A DNA stretch of 64,000 bases from Shimia sp. CNT1-13L.2 (GCF_024331145.1 NZ_JANDJO010000003.1:556105-620104), one strand, 5' to 3'. Numbered from the stretch's first letter, positions 38,854-47,828 are shown. Program-made: numbers and translations. The notes: a model not told the origin generated them from the letters alone.

Positions 38854-41088
38854 CTAGCCTTTCATCGCCTTGAGGATACGCGGCGGCGACATCGGCAGGC
38901 TGCGCAGGCGCGCACCGGTCGCTTCGGCCACCGCGTTGGCAATCGCTGGCAACGGCGGGGTGATGCCGGTCTCGCCAACCCCACGCACCCCATAAGGGTG
39001 GCCGGGGTTCGGCACTTCCACGATCACCGTATCGATCATCGGCAGGTCCGAGGCCACGGGAACGCGATAGTCAAGGAACACGGTGTTCTGCAAACGCCCG
39101 TCCTCGCCATAGATGTATTCCTCGTTCAGCGCCCAGCCGATGCCCTGTGCGGCCCCGCCCTGGAACTGCCCCTCGACATAGGCCGGATGGATCGCCTTGC
39201 CCGCGTCCTGTACCACGGTATAGCGCAGAACGGTGGTGCGGCCGGTTTCCGGATCCACCTCGACATCCACGATATGGGTACCAAAGCTGCCACCATAACC
39301 GTTCGGCGTAGCTTCGAAATGGCCCGAGATCGGCCCGCCGGTCGATCCCATCTCGGCACAGATCTCGCCAATGCTCATCGGCGGGAATTCCCCGGCATTG
39401 GGGCCCGACGGTTTCGCATGTCCGTCTTCCCAGACCACGGCCTCGGCATCGATGCCCCAGGCATCCGCCGCCCGCTGGCACAGCTTGCCGATCGCCTCGT
39501 TGGCCGCCTTGATGGTGGCCAGGCCGCTGGCAAAGGTGGCACGGCTGCCGTGGGTCGGCTCGTTAACGCCAAGCGCCCCGGTCTCGACCACGTTCACCCG
39601 CACGTCCTCGTAAGCGATGCCCATCGCCTCTGCCGCCATCATGGCAATCGAGGCCCGCGAGCCGCCAATATCGGGCGTCCCCACCGAAACCGTCACCGAT
39701 CCGTCTTCGGACAGCGCCAGAGAAACCGAGGTCTCACCACCCCAGTTCATCCAGTAACCCGAGGCAACACCGCGACCCTGGTTCGGCCCCAGCGGTGCGC
39801 TGTAATGGTCATGCGCCTTGGCCGCCTCCAGCGTCTCGACAAGGCCGATCCGCGGATAGGTCGGGCCGCTCGACGATTTCGTGCCTTCCTTGGCCGCGTT
39901 CATCAAACGCACCTCGATCGGATCAAGCGACAGCTCGCGGCACATCTCGTCCACAAGGCTTTCCACCGCGAACGCCGCCATCGGTGATCCCGGCGCACGA
40001 TAGGCCGCGTTCTTGGGCCGGTTCGACATCACGTCATAGCCCTCGTGCTGGACGTTCTCGATGTCATAGCAGGCAAAGGCACAGGCCAGCGCGGAATCCA
40101 CCGGCGCCAGCGGAAACGCCCCGCCCTGCATCCGGAACACCGCTTTGCCCGCGGTCATCTTGCCGTCCTTGGTCATGCCGATCTTCACGTCCATCGACGC
40201 CGACGCCGTCGGCCCTGTCGCCCGCAGCACCTCGGAGCGGGTCATCACCATCTTCACCGGCCGGTTCGCCTTGCGGCTCAGTGCCAGCGCGACAGGTTCG
40301 ATGAACACCGTGGTCTTGCCGCCAAAACCGCCGCCGATTTCCGAAGGCGTCACCCGCAGCTTGGACACCTCTATGCCAAGACAAACTGCCGACATCCGGC
40401 GAATGAACCAGTGGCCCTGGGTACAGACCCACATCTCGCCACGCCCGTCCGAGCCCATCTGCGCCAGACAGGCATGCGGTTCGATATAACCCTGGTGGGT
40501 GGCCTCGGTGGCATAGGTCTGTTCGCGCACGACATCCGCCGCCTCAAACCCCTTCTCCAGATCGCCATGGCCGAACTCGATATAGCGCACAACGTTCGGG
40601 TGCATGCCGTCCGGCACCGAGTAATCCGCCGCGCCCTCACGAATGACCGGCGCGCCCTCGGTCATCGCCGCGTTCACCTCGGTCACATGTGGCAGAACCT
40701 CGTATTCCACCTCGACCAGCTTGGCCGCATCCCGCGCAATCAGCGCCGAAGTCGCCGCAACCGCGGCCACCGCATGGCCGTCATAAAGCGCCTTTTCGCC
40801 CGCCATGCAGTTTTCCATGACGTTCCAGTCCTCACCGGTCTGGCCATCGGCGAAATCCGCCCGCGTCACCACGGCCTTCACACCCTTCATCGCCAGCGCC
40901 TTCGAGGCGTCGATCTTCACGATCCGCGCATGGGCGTGCGGGCTGCGCACGATCACCCCATGCAGCATCCCCGGAATATAGGCATCCGCACCATAGCGCG
41001 CCTTGCCGGTTACCTTGTCGAGACCGTCAGGACGATCCGGTCGGGTGCCAAGAACCTTGAAGTCCTGCTTCTGTTCGTCAAATGCCAT
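38854..41088 (-). CDS. Molybdopterin-binding large subunit, xanthine/aldehyde/CO dehydrogenase family
   Basis: The 744-residue subunit contains the a/b-hammerhead domain (about 25-135) and the Mo-cofactor domain with GGGFGGK (252-258), AAYRAPGSP and GVGETGITPPLPA near the C-terminus, where the active-site Glu normally lies. The AYxCSFR loop of form I CO dehydrogenase is absent, so a CO function is unlikely; an aldehyde, purine or N-heterocycle substrate is more probable. The ATG overlaps the upstream stop by one base (TGATG). Confidence 0.88.
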   Translation of the reverse strand: MAFDEQKQDFKVLGTRPDRPDGLDKVTGKARYGADAYIPGMLHGVIVRSPHAHARIVKIDASKALAMKGVKAVVTRADFADGQTGEDWNVMENCMAGEKALYDGHAVAAVAATSALIARDAAKLVEVEYEVLPHVTEVNAAMTEGAPVIREGAADYSVPDGMHPNVVRYIEFGHGDLEKGFEAADVVREQTYATEATHQGYIEPHACLAQMGSDGRGEMWVCTQGHWFIRRMSAVCLGIEVSKLRVTPSEIGGGFGGKTTVFIEPVALALSRKANRPVKMVMTRSEVLRATGPTASASMDVKIGMTKDGKMTAGKAVFRMQGGAFPLAPVDSALACAFACYDIENVQHEGYDVMSNRPKNAAYRAPGSPMAAFAVESLVDEMCRELSLDPIEVRLMNAAKEGTKSSSGPTYPRIGLVETLEAAKAHDHYSAPLGPNQGRGVASGYWMNWGGETSVSLALSEDGSVTVSVGTPDIGGSRASIAMMAAEAMGIAYEDVRVNVVETGALGVNEPTHGSRATFASGLATIKAANEAIGKLCQRAADAWGIDAEAVVWEDGHAKPSGPNAGEFPPMSIGEICAEMGSTGGPISGHFEATPNGYGGSFGTHIVDVEVDPETGRTTVLRYTVVQDAGKAIHPAYVEGQFQGGAAQGIGWALNEEYIYGEDGRLQNTVFLDYRVPVASDLPMIDTVIVEVPNPGHPYGVRGVGETGITPPLPAIANAVAEATGARLRSLPMSPPRILKAMKG

Positions 41089-41567
41089 CACGAGGCCTCC
41101 CGCATCTCTGCCGCCGCATCCATCACGGCGCGAATGATCTTGTCATATCCGGTGCAGCGGCACAGGTTGCCCGCCAGCCAGTACCGAAGCTCCTCTTCGC
41201 TGGGATCGGGGTTCTTCTCGAGCAACGCTTTCGACGCCACCAGAATACCCGGCGTACAGATACCGCACTGCAGCGCGGCGTGTTCAATGAACTTGCGCTG
41301 CAACGGGTGCAGCTCCTCACCCTCCGACATGCCTTCGATCGTCGCGATCTCCTTGCCCTCGGCCTCAACGCCCAGCACCAGGCAGGAACAGACAAGCCGC
41401 CCATCCAGCGTCACCGAACAGGCCCCGCAGTCACCGGTGCCACAGCCTTCCTTGGCGCCGGTAAAGCCCAGCTTGTCGCGCAGGCAGTCCAGCAGCGTCT
41501 CGCGCGGATCACACAGGAACTCCGCCTCGTCACCGTTCACGGTGGTGGTTACATGCACGTTGCTCAT
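41088..41567 (-). CDS. 2Fe-2S small subunit of the molybdoenzyme
   Basis: The 159-residue subunit carries two [2Fe-2S] clusters: Cys42, 47, 50 and 62 in a plant-ferredoxin-like domain, and Cys101, 104, 136 and 138 in the C-terminal helical domain (QCGICTPG, CRCTG). All ligands are present. It sits between the FAD and Mo subunits and overlaps both neighbours by a few bases. Confidence 0.92.
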   Translation of the reverse strand: MSNVHVTTTVNGDEAEFLCDPRETLLDCLRDKLGFTGAKEGCGTGDCGACSVTLDGRLVCSCLVLGVEAEGKEIATIEGMSEGEELHPLQRKFIEHAALQCGICTPGILVASKALLEKNPDPSEEELRYWLAGNLCRCTGYDKIIRAVMDAAAEMREAS

Positions 41568-42430
41568 TGTGCCTCTCCCTTCGCGCGCGCATAGGCGATT
41601 TTCGCAGCCCTTTGTGCCAGCACGCCGGCCACTTCGGTGCGGAACTCGATGGTGCCGCGCTTGTCGTCAATCGGATTACAAGCCGCTTCCGCCGCCTTGG
41701 CCAGATTGGCCAGCGCTGCCTCGTCCAGCGTGCTGCCGACAATGGCATCCGCCGCCTCCTGAACCAGCAAAGCCGTCGGCGCCACCGCCCCGAGGCTCAC
41801 ACGGGCCTCGACAATCACGTCTCCGTCCAGACGCAGGTTCACGCCACAGCCCACCACGGCAATGTCCATCTCGGTGCGCGGAATGAACCGCAAATAGGCA
41901 TCGCCCCCGTGGTCGCCCCGCGCCGGAACATGCACCGCCGAGACCACCTCGCCCTTGGCAAGGGATGTCCGCCCCGGTCCGATCGGAATATCCTCAACCG
42001 CGACCTCGCGGCTGCCATCAGGGCCGGTCACCGTCAGCGTGACACCCGCCGCAATCATCGCGGGCACCGAATCCGCCGCCGGCGATCCATTGCACAGGTT
42101 GCCGACAAGCGTCGCCCGCCCCTGCACCTGCGTCGAACCAATCAGGTCCATACCTTCCACGATGCCCGGCCACTCGCGGCCCAACTCGCCATGTTCGCTC
42201 ATCTCGGCACCCGCAACCGCAACGCCGATATCCCAGCCGCCATCCGCACGGCGAGTAATCTCACGCACACCGGCAATGTGTTTCACGTCAATCAGGTCAT
42301 CCGGCGTCACAATATCCGAGCGCATCTGCACCAGAACGTCTGTCCCTCCCGCCAGGAAACGGGTGGTTCCGCTGGCTTGGTGGGCAATGGCTACGGCATC
42401 CTCAAAGGACGCCGGTGTGTGATAGCGCAT
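41564..42430 (-). CDS. FAD-binding medium subunit of the molybdoenzyme
   Basis: The 288-residue subunit has the CoxM-type FAD domain: TRFLAGGTDVLVQM and ATLVGNLCNGSPAADSVPAMIA bind FAD, and a C-terminal CO_deh_flav_C-like domain follows. It is the first gene of the FAD-FeS-Mo-MoaD operon and overlaps the FeS gene by 4 bases. Electrons would pass from Mo via the two clusters to this FAD. Confidence 0.9.
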   Translation of the reverse strand: MRYHTPASFEDAVAIAHQASGTTRFLAGGTDVLVQMRSDIVTPDDLIDVKHIAGVREITRRADGGWDIGVAVAGAEMSEHGELGREWPGIVEGMDLIGSTQVQGRATLVGNLCNGSPAADSVPAMIAAGVTLTVTGPDGSREVAVEDIPIGPGRTSLAKGEVVSAVHVPARGDHGGDAYLRFIPRTEMDIAVVGCGVNLRLDGDVIVEARVSLGAVAPTALLVQEAADAIVGSTLDEAALANLAKAAEAACNPIDDKRGTIEFRTEVAGVLAQRAAKIAYARAKGEAQ

Positions 42431-42706
42431 GTCGCCTCCTTGCTATGTCTTGGCCGTGGTCGGCCCTTGTCATTGGTATGGGACGTTAACGCCCCGTTCG
42501 CGATTTGCCGAGGGGGAGAATGCGTTTTCGAATCCACCCCGCCTCACCTGTTTGCGACCCCGATGTCGTATCCGAACGACCCGCCGCAATCTTTGGATTT
42601 TCCCTGAAATCGGCCCGGGTGGGGCCGATTTTCGCCCAGATTTAAAGCGATCTTCACGCTTGGGAGCAGAAGCTCTCCCCCAAACTCTGCTGCCAAAGAG
42701 TCTTCA

Positions 42707-42907
42707 ATGCAATATGTCCCAAAAGAGCGCTTCTTCACGCCCGCCCGTCCGCGTCATGCACGTCTGTTTGAACTCATCCGTCAGGATCACCGCCGTCTTG
42801 CGGCCCCGTGCGCCGAAACGCAGGGCAGTGCCGAAGAAAACACGGCCGACTTCGTGATCGCAGCTGAAGCCTTCCGCGCCCTCGCCTGCAAATCGCTGCG
42901 CTATTAA
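42707..42907 (+). CDS. Small hypothetical protein
   Basis: A 66-residue basic protein ([19 protein letters not shown] core). Codon use (CGC, CTG, GCC, ATC) matches the genome, and AAAGAG lies 6 bases before the ATG, so it may be real. Its 3' end overlaps the convergent rlmE stop by 4 bases. No domain is recognised. Confidence 0.45.
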   Translation: MQYVPKERFFTPARPRHARLFELIRQDHRRLAAPCAETQGSAEENTADFVIAAEAFRALACKSLRY

Positions 42908-43620
42908 CCCCGAAACCCGGTCGCGACGACGAATTTTTCGGAACTGTCCGACCGACTTGACGGCGGTTTCATGTTCACGACCTTGGTGAACTTCTGCTTC
43001 AAGAGCTTCTGAAGATCGCCCTCTGCGCCCCCGGCAAGAACCTTGGCCACAAAGGTGCCGCCCTCGTCCAGTACATCAAAGGCGAAATAGGCTGCCGCCT
43101 CGCAAAGCGAAATGATCCGCAGGTGGTCAGTCTGCTTGTGACCGGACGATGCCGCCGCCATGTCCGACATGACCACATCGGCCTTGCCACCAAGCCACTC
43201 TTTCACCTTTACATCCGCATCGTCTTCCATGAAGTCGAGTTGCTCGAACCGCGCCCCGGCCAGCGATTCAACCTCCTGAAGGTCCACGCCCAGATAGGTG
43301 CCCACCTTCTTGCCCGACTTTTCACCAAGCGCGTTGATGCGCGGCACGGCCACCTGCGCCCAGCCTCCGGGAGCACAGCCCAGATCGACAACCCGCGCCC
43401 CGTTCACGAGGAACCGATACTTGTCGTCCAACTCCATGATCTTGAAAGCCGCGCGCCCGCGATAACCCTCGGCCTTGGCGCGCTGCACATAAGGGTCGTT
43501 CAACTGCCGCTGCAACCAGCGCGTTGACGACAGCTTGCGCCCGCGCGCCGTCTTGACCTTGATCGTCAGATCACGCTGTCCGCGCCCGGATGTATTTTTG
43601 CCCGTCGGTTTCTTCGCCAT
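42904..43620 (-). CDS. rlmE: 23S rRNA 2'-O-methyltransferase RlmE (FtsJ/RrmJ)
   Basis: The 238-residue enzyme methylates U2552 of 23S rRNA in the 50S A-loop. The SAM motif DLGCAPGGW (79-87), the catalytic Lys near 60 ([10 protein letters not shown]) and [18 protein letters not shown] are present. A basic N-terminal tail of about 25 residues precedes the domain. Confidence 0.93.
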   Translation of the reverse strand: MAKKPTGKNTSGRGQRDLTIKVKTARGRKLSSTRWLQRQLNDPYVQRAKAEGYRGRAAFKIMELDDKYRFLVNGARVVDLGCAPGGWAQVAVPRINALGEKSGKKVGTYLGVDLQEVESLAGARFEQLDFMEDDADVKVKEWLGGKADVVMSDMAAASSGHKQTDHLRIISLCEAAAYFAFDVLDEGGTFVAKVLAGGAEGDLQKLLKQKFTKVVNMKPPSSRSDSSEKFVVATGFRG

Positions 43621-43656
43621 CTTCTTAGATCCTCAGCCCTTGCAGCCCCGTGTGCA

Positions 43657-43708
43657 TAGGATTTTCTCGAAAATCCTACCCGAAGGAAATTCTTCTAGAA
43701 GAATTTCC
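43657..43708. repeat. Palindromic repeat element, copy 1
   Basis: Two adjacent perfect palindromes: 43657-43678 (10-bp arms starting TAGGATTTTC, 2-base centre) and 43685-43708 (12-bp arms, GGAAATTCTTCT with no spacer). The second shares its GAAATTCTTC/GAAGAATTTC core with copy 2 at 47705-47756. It lies between two minus-strand genes. Confidence 0.75.
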
Positions 43709-43726
43709 CCGCGCGTCCAGCCCAAT

Positions 43727-44839
43727 TTAATAAGGCACGTCGTCCAGAACGCCATCCGCGCTCATCTGGGCATAAAGCAACCCCTCGCGCAGCCCTCGAT
43801 CCGCGACCGACAGACGGTTGGTCGGCCAGCACCGCAACAGCGCCTGCAGGATCGCCGATCCGGACATGATCAGTGCCTGACGGTCCTGCCCGATGCGGGG
43901 ATCGCGCCGCCGTCCGACGGGGCCAAGATCAAGATACCCACGGATCACCTTGTCGATCTGCTCCGTCGTCATCCGCAACCCGTCCACCTTGGTGCGATCA
44001 TAGCGCCGCAACCCAAGGTGCGAGGCCGCCACCGTGGTCACCGTGCCGCTGGTACCGATGATCTGGAAGCCTTCGCTCGGCGGCGCATCTTTATAAGGCG
44101 CGAACTCCGCAAGGTTCTCTTCAAAGAACCAGCTCATCAGCGCAAAACGCGCCGCATCGTCTTCCACGTCAAAGAACTGGTCCCGCAGCGTCGCCACACC
44201 CAAAGGCACGGAAATCCAGTCCACAACCTTTGCCGCCGGAAACGGGCTCTCAAGGTCATGAAATCCCGCATGCAACCGCATGATCGCGCTCGGCCGGTCG
44301 CGCGCCGGAACCGAGGTCAGGTCGATCCACACAAGTTCCGTGGACCCGCCGCCGATATCCACCACCAGCAACTGTTCCGTCTTGGTGCTCACCAGCGGCG
44401 CACAGGAGATCACCGCTAGCCGCGCTTCTTCCTCGGGCTTGATGATCTCGAGCTGCAACCCGGTCTCGCGCCGCACCTGCCGGATGAAATCCTTGGCATT
44501 GCGCGCCCGACGGCACGCCTCGGTCGCCACAAGGCGCATACGCTTGACCCTGTGCCGCTTCAGCTTCTGCTGGCAAATCCGCAGGGCCTGCACCGTCCGG
44601 CGCATCGACCCCCGCGACAATCGACCCGTGCTTTCCAGACCGGCCCCCAACTGGACCGATTTCGAAAAACTGTCGACCACGTGGAACTGGTTGCCCTTCG
44701 GCTGGGCAATCAGCATGCGGCAACTGTTTGTACCCAGATCCAGCGCGGCATAAAGCTCGCTCGGATCGGGCGGTTTCGGCGCGGGGCTCTCAACCGGTTT
44801 CGGGAACGCGCCCGCACCTTTGGGACGCTTGGGCGCCAT
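43727..44839 (-). CDS. Ppx/GppA-family exopolyphosphatase/phosphatase
   Basis: The 370-residue protein belongs to the ASKHA-fold Ppx/GppA family: AALDLGTNSCRMLIA, VVDIGGGSTELVWI and GTSGTVTTVAA bind phosphate and metal. The C-terminal HD-like domain of long Ppx is lacking. It probably hydrolyses polyphosphate or pppGpp. It is divergent from the C1 operon across 247 bp. Confidence 0.88.
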   Translation of the reverse strand: MAPKRPKGAGAFPKPVESPAPKPPDPSELYAALDLGTNSCRMLIAQPKGNQFHVVDSFSKSVQLGAGLESTGRLSRGSMRRTVQALRICQQKLKRHRVKRMRLVATEACRRARNAKDFIRQVRRETGLQLEIIKPEEEARLAVISCAPLVSTKTEQLLVVDIGGGSTELVWIDLTSVPARDRPSAIMRLHAGFHDLESPFPAAKVVDWISVPLGVATLRDQFFDVEDDAARFALMSWFFEENLAEFAPYKDAPPSEGFQIIGTSGTVTTVAASHLGLRRYDRTKVDGLRMTTEQIDKVIRGYLDLGPVGRRRDPRIGQDRQALIMSGSAILQALLRCWPTNRLSVADRGLREGLLYAQMSADGVLDDVPY

Positions 44840-44913
44840 CTGTCACGCCCTCCATTTCGAGTTACCTTCAACCTAAGTGCTGAATGCAGAACGCGCAATC
44901 CCCATCGATACGC

Positions 44914-44927
44914 GGCGGTGCACCGCC
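44914..44927. promoter_or_regulatory. Perfect palindrome in the ppx/C1-operon divergent region
   Basis: GGCGGTGCACCGCC is a perfect 14-bp palindrome. A second hairpin (GGCAGG/CCTGCC, 45034-45051) lies nearer the downstream operon. Either may be an operator or leader structure; no regulator is assigned. Confidence 0.35.
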
Positions 44928-45086
44928 TGCGACTCATCAAGATCATGAAGAGTATGCGTGTGCATACCGCAGGCACAGTCGCTACAAGCCAATTGGTCGC
45001 TGAAAGAAGCCGTTCTGTCGAAAACGTACATAAGGCAGGTCGCATCCTGCCCTACCAAGGGTCTACTCAAACCGGAGGAATCAAAC

Positions 45087-45383
45087 ATGCCCGACGTCAC
45101 CATCGTCTACTGGCGTGACATCCCCGCCCAGGTCATCGTGGGCAAGGGTCGCCGTGGTTCAAAGATCCAGCTCACCGAGCGGTTCGAACAGGCCATCGAC
45201 CGTGCTGCGATGAAAGTGGGCGCAAAGGATGCAGACGCGTACCTGGCCGAGTGGCGCAAGGCTGATCCCTATCCGGTTGAAGGCGAGACCTCGGAAGTGG
45301 CCAAGGCCGAAGCCGATCGTCTTGAGGCAGAATATGATCAGGACCGTCTGAAGACCCTGGTCGCGAATGAAGGCTGGGCATGA
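45087..45383 (+). CDS. Virulence-factor family protein (PF13769-type)
   Basis: The 98-residue protein matches the family by IVYWRDIPAQVIVGKGRRGSK and LTERFEQAIDRAAMKVGAKDADAYLAEWRK. The family name is historical and no biochemical role is known. GGAGGA precedes the ATG. It heads an operon with a MetF-like reductase and a methyl-THF methyltransferase, which suggests a C1 function rather than virulence. Confidence 0.85.
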   Translation: MPDVTIVYWRDIPAQVIVGKGRRGSKIQLTERFEQAIDRAAMKVGAKDADAYLAEWRKADPYPVEGETSEVAKAEADRLEAEYDQDRLKTLVANEGWA

Positions 45384-45409
45384 CCCGCGCGTCACTATGG
45401 GAGGCCGCC

Positions 45410-46333
45410 ATGGCTTTGTTGAATTTCCGCAAGAAGACGGAAGACGTGAAAACCGTCACCCCCGAAGTTGAAGCCTTTCTGAAAGGCTATTCCATCGAAG
45501 TCATGCCGCGCACCGCGGCCAAGGTGGAAGACTTCCGCGCGCTGCTGCCCGAAGGCACCCGCGTCTACATCGCCCACATCGAAGGCACCCCGATCGAGGA
45601 CATGGTCGCCACCGCCAAACGCCTGAACGAAGAAGGCTACCCGGTGATGCCGCACTTCCCGGCGCGGATCATCAAGGATCAGGCGACGCTGGAAAACTGG
45701 ATCAACATGTACCAGGGCGAAGCCGACGTGAAACAGGCGCTCCTGCTGGCAGGTGGCGTTGAAAAACCGCACGGCGACTATCACTGCTCGATGCAGCTTC
45801 TGGAAACCGGCTTGTTCGACAAGGCGGGCTTCACCAACCTGCACGTGGCCGGCCACCCCGAGCCCAACCTCGACATCGACCCCGATGGCTCGCGCACCAA
45901 CACCTTCGCCGCTCTGGACTGGAAACAGGCCTTCAACGAGCGCACCGACGCAGACATGGCGCTTGCCACCCAGTTCTGCTTCGAGGCCCAGCCGGTCATC
46001 GACTGGTGCAACATGCTCACCGAACGTGGCGTGAACATTCCGGTCCACATCGGCATCGCCGGTCCGGCCAAGCTGCAAACCATGATCAAGTTCGCCATCG
46101 CCTGCGGTGTCGGCCCGTCGCTCAAGGTTCTGCAGAAACGCGCCAAGGACGTCTCCAAGCTGCTGCTGCCGCACGAGCCGACCGAAGTCATCGCCGATCT
46201 GGCCGCCCACAAGGCCGCCAACCCGGACTTCAACATCGAGAAAGTCCACTTCTTCCCGCTCGGCGGCATCAAGACCAACGCCACCTGGGCGATCGAAAAC
46301 GGCGGCGCCTCGGCTGCGCCCGCAAAAGCATAA
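45410..46333 (+). CDS. Methylenetetrahydrofolate reductase-like protein
   Basis: The 307-residue protein has the MTHFR TIM-barrel pattern (VMPRTAAKVEDFRALLPEGTRVY, VMPHFPAR, GYHCSMQLLETGLFD-like region, HVAGHPEPN). It is diverged from canonical MetF. It would interconvert methylene- and methyl-THF, here probably oxidising methyl-THF made by the downstream methyltransferase. The start is set by GGGAGG just before the ATG; an ATG at 45380 overlapping the upstream stop is the alternative. Confidence 0.82.
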   Translation: MALLNFRKKTEDVKTVTPEVEAFLKGYSIEVMPRTAAKVEDFRALLPEGTRVYIAHIEGTPIEDMVATAKRLNEEGYPVMPHFPARIIKDQATLENWINMYQGEADVKQALLLAGGVEKPHGDYHCSMQLLETGLFDKAGFTNLHVAGHPEPNLDIDPDGSRTNTFAALDWKQAFNERTDADMALATQFCFEAQPVIDWCNMLTERGVNIPVHIGIAGPAKLQTMIKFAIACGVGPSLKVLQKRAKDVSKLLLPHEPTEVIADLAAHKAANPDFNIEKVHFFPLGGIKTNATWAIENGGASAAPAKA

Positions 46334-46348
46334 GAACAAGGATCAAAC

Positions 46349-47416
46349 ATGACCCGTACCATCATCGAGTCCAAGACCAAGACCACCATCATGGGGTTCG
46401 ACCAGCCGTTCACCGTTATCGGTGAGCGCATCAACCCCACGGGCCGCAAGATCCTGAACGCCGAACTCGAAGCCGGTGACTTCAGCCGCGTTGAATCCGA
46501 CGCGCTGGCACAGGTTGCGGCCGGCGCCACCGTGCTCGACATCAACTCGGGCGCCGTCTTCTCCAACAAGATGGCAGAAGACCCGCGCTACGCCGACAAC
46601 AACTTTGTCGAGCCCGACCTGATGCGCGAACTGGTGAAACGTGTTCAGGCCATCACCGACTGCCCGCTCTGCATCGACTCCTCGGTTCCCGGCGCTCTCG
46701 AAGCAGGCCTGGAAGCCGCCGAAGGCCGCCCGCTGCTGAACTCGGTCACCGGCGAAGAAGAGCGTCTCGAAGTGGTTCTGCCGCTGGTCAAGAAATACAA
46801 CGTTCCGGTTGTGGCCATCTCGAACGACGACACCGGCATCTCGGAAGACCCCGAAGTGCGTTTCGCCGTTGCCAAGAAAATCGTGGAACGCGCTGCCGAC
46901 TTCGGCATCCCGGCACACGACATCGTGGTTGACCCGCTGGTCATGCCGATCGGCGCCATGGGCACCGCCGGCCTTCAGGTGTTCGAACTGAACCGCCGTC
47001 TGCGCAACGAACTGGGTGTGAACACCACCTGTGGTGCCTCGAACATCTCGTTCGGCCTGCCGAACCGTCACGGCATCAACAACGCCTTCCTGCCGATGGC
47101 AATGGCCACCGGTATGACCTCGGCGATCATGAACCCCGTTGCCCTGCCCGTCGGCCCCAAGAAGCTGGCCGAGAAAAAGGCAGAAGTCGAAGCCGCGGGC
47201 ATTGTCCTGCCGGCCGACATGGACGACGAGGCCTTCTGCAAGATGTTCGGCCTCGGCTCGACCAAGCCGCGTGCAGGCAAGGAAATGGAAGCCATCCGCG
47301 CAGCCAACTTCCTGACCAACAACGACGCCGGTGGTGCCGAGTGGATCAAGTTCAACAAGGATCCCTCCGAAGCCGCAGCCGGTGGTCGTGGTGGCCGTCG
47401 CCGTCGCCGCGCCTGA
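46349..47416 (+). CDS. Methyltetrahydrofolate:corrinoid methyltransferase (pterin-binding domain)
   Basis: The 355-residue protein is a pterin-binding TIM barrel like the methyl-THF domain of MetH, AcsE and MtgA: IGERINPTGR (24-33), VLDINSGAV, LCIDSSVPGALEAGL and VVAISNDDTGIS. It moves methyl groups between a corrinoid protein and THF. A C-terminal tail of about 60 residues ends in RGGRGGRRRRRA-type basic residues, unusual for the family. The corrinoid partner is not in the window. Confidence 0.85.
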   Translation: MTRTIIESKTKTTIMGFDQPFTVIGERINPTGRKILNAELEAGDFSRVESDALAQVAAGATVLDINSGAVFSNKMAEDPRYADNNFVEPDLMRELVKRVQAITDCPLCIDSSVPGALEAGLEAAEGRPLLNSVTGEEERLEVVLPLVKKYNVPVVAISNDDTGISEDPEVRFAVAKKIVERAADFGIPAHDIVVDPLVMPIGAMGTAGLQVFELNRRLRNELGVNTTCGASNISFGLPNRHGINNAFLPMAMATGMTSAIMNPVALPVGPKKLAEKKAEVEAAGIVLPADMDDEAFCKMFGLGSTKPRAGKEMEAIRAANFLTNNDAGGAEWIKFNKDPSEAAAGGRGGRRRRRA

Positions 47417-47462
47417 TCCCGCGCTAGGACAGTGTTAACCCAGACGGGGGCAGAGTGGTCAG

Positions 47463-47705
47463 ATGACCGCCCTGCCCCCTTCTTCTTTTCCGCGCCCCAC
47501 CGGGCGCGACTGGCTTGATCAGCTGTTTCGCGCCAGAAGCGCGCGCACCGGCGGTGTGGTACGGCCTGACATCTCGGATGTGGAACGTGAAATCGGCCTG
47601 AACGCGCTTGAGGTCGAAGTCCGCCGCCGTGGCTTTCACATGCTGATCGCGGGTCGTCAGGTGGCCATCCTCTGCGCCCCAAGCCACTTCACCATCATCT
47701 GCTAG
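47463..47705 (+). CDS. Small protein at the end of the C1 operon
   Basis: The 80-residue protein has a Pro-rich start, then DWLDQLFRARSARTGGVVRP and a compact alpha-beta end (VEVRRRGFHMLIAGRQVAIL). GC-rich native codon use and a G-rich site before the ATG support it. It starts 46 bp after the methyltransferase. No family is recognised with certainty. Its stop codon abuts palindromic element copy 2. Confidence 0.65.
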   Translation: MTALPPSSFPRPTGRDWLDQLFRARSARTGGVVRPDISDVEREIGLNALEVEVRRRGFHMLIAGRQVAILCAPSHFTIIC

Positions 47706-47756
47706 AAATTCTTCTCGAAGAATTTCCCGCCCCACGTTTTTCTGGAAAAACGTGGG
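47705..47756. repeat. Palindromic repeat element, copy 2
   Basis: Two adjacent perfect palindromes: 47705-47726 (10-bp arms GAAATTCTTC) and 47731-47756 (12-bp arms starting CCCACGTTTTTC). The first shares its core with copy 1 but here stands on the other side of its partner, so the element is reversed. No T-run follows, and its placement after a gene end suggests a REP-like mRNA 3'-end element. Confidence 0.75.
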
Positions 47757-47828
47757 CCCACCTCTTCATATCCCGTTAACCACCGTGCGCGGCCTTAAGG
47801 CGGCAGATGCCGTTGCCCGCACCGTCGC

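Noticed and set aside
38854..42430. Form I CO dehydrogenase (coxMSL)
   Set aside because: The large subunit lacks the AYxCSFR active-site loop; it has AAYRAPGSP instead.
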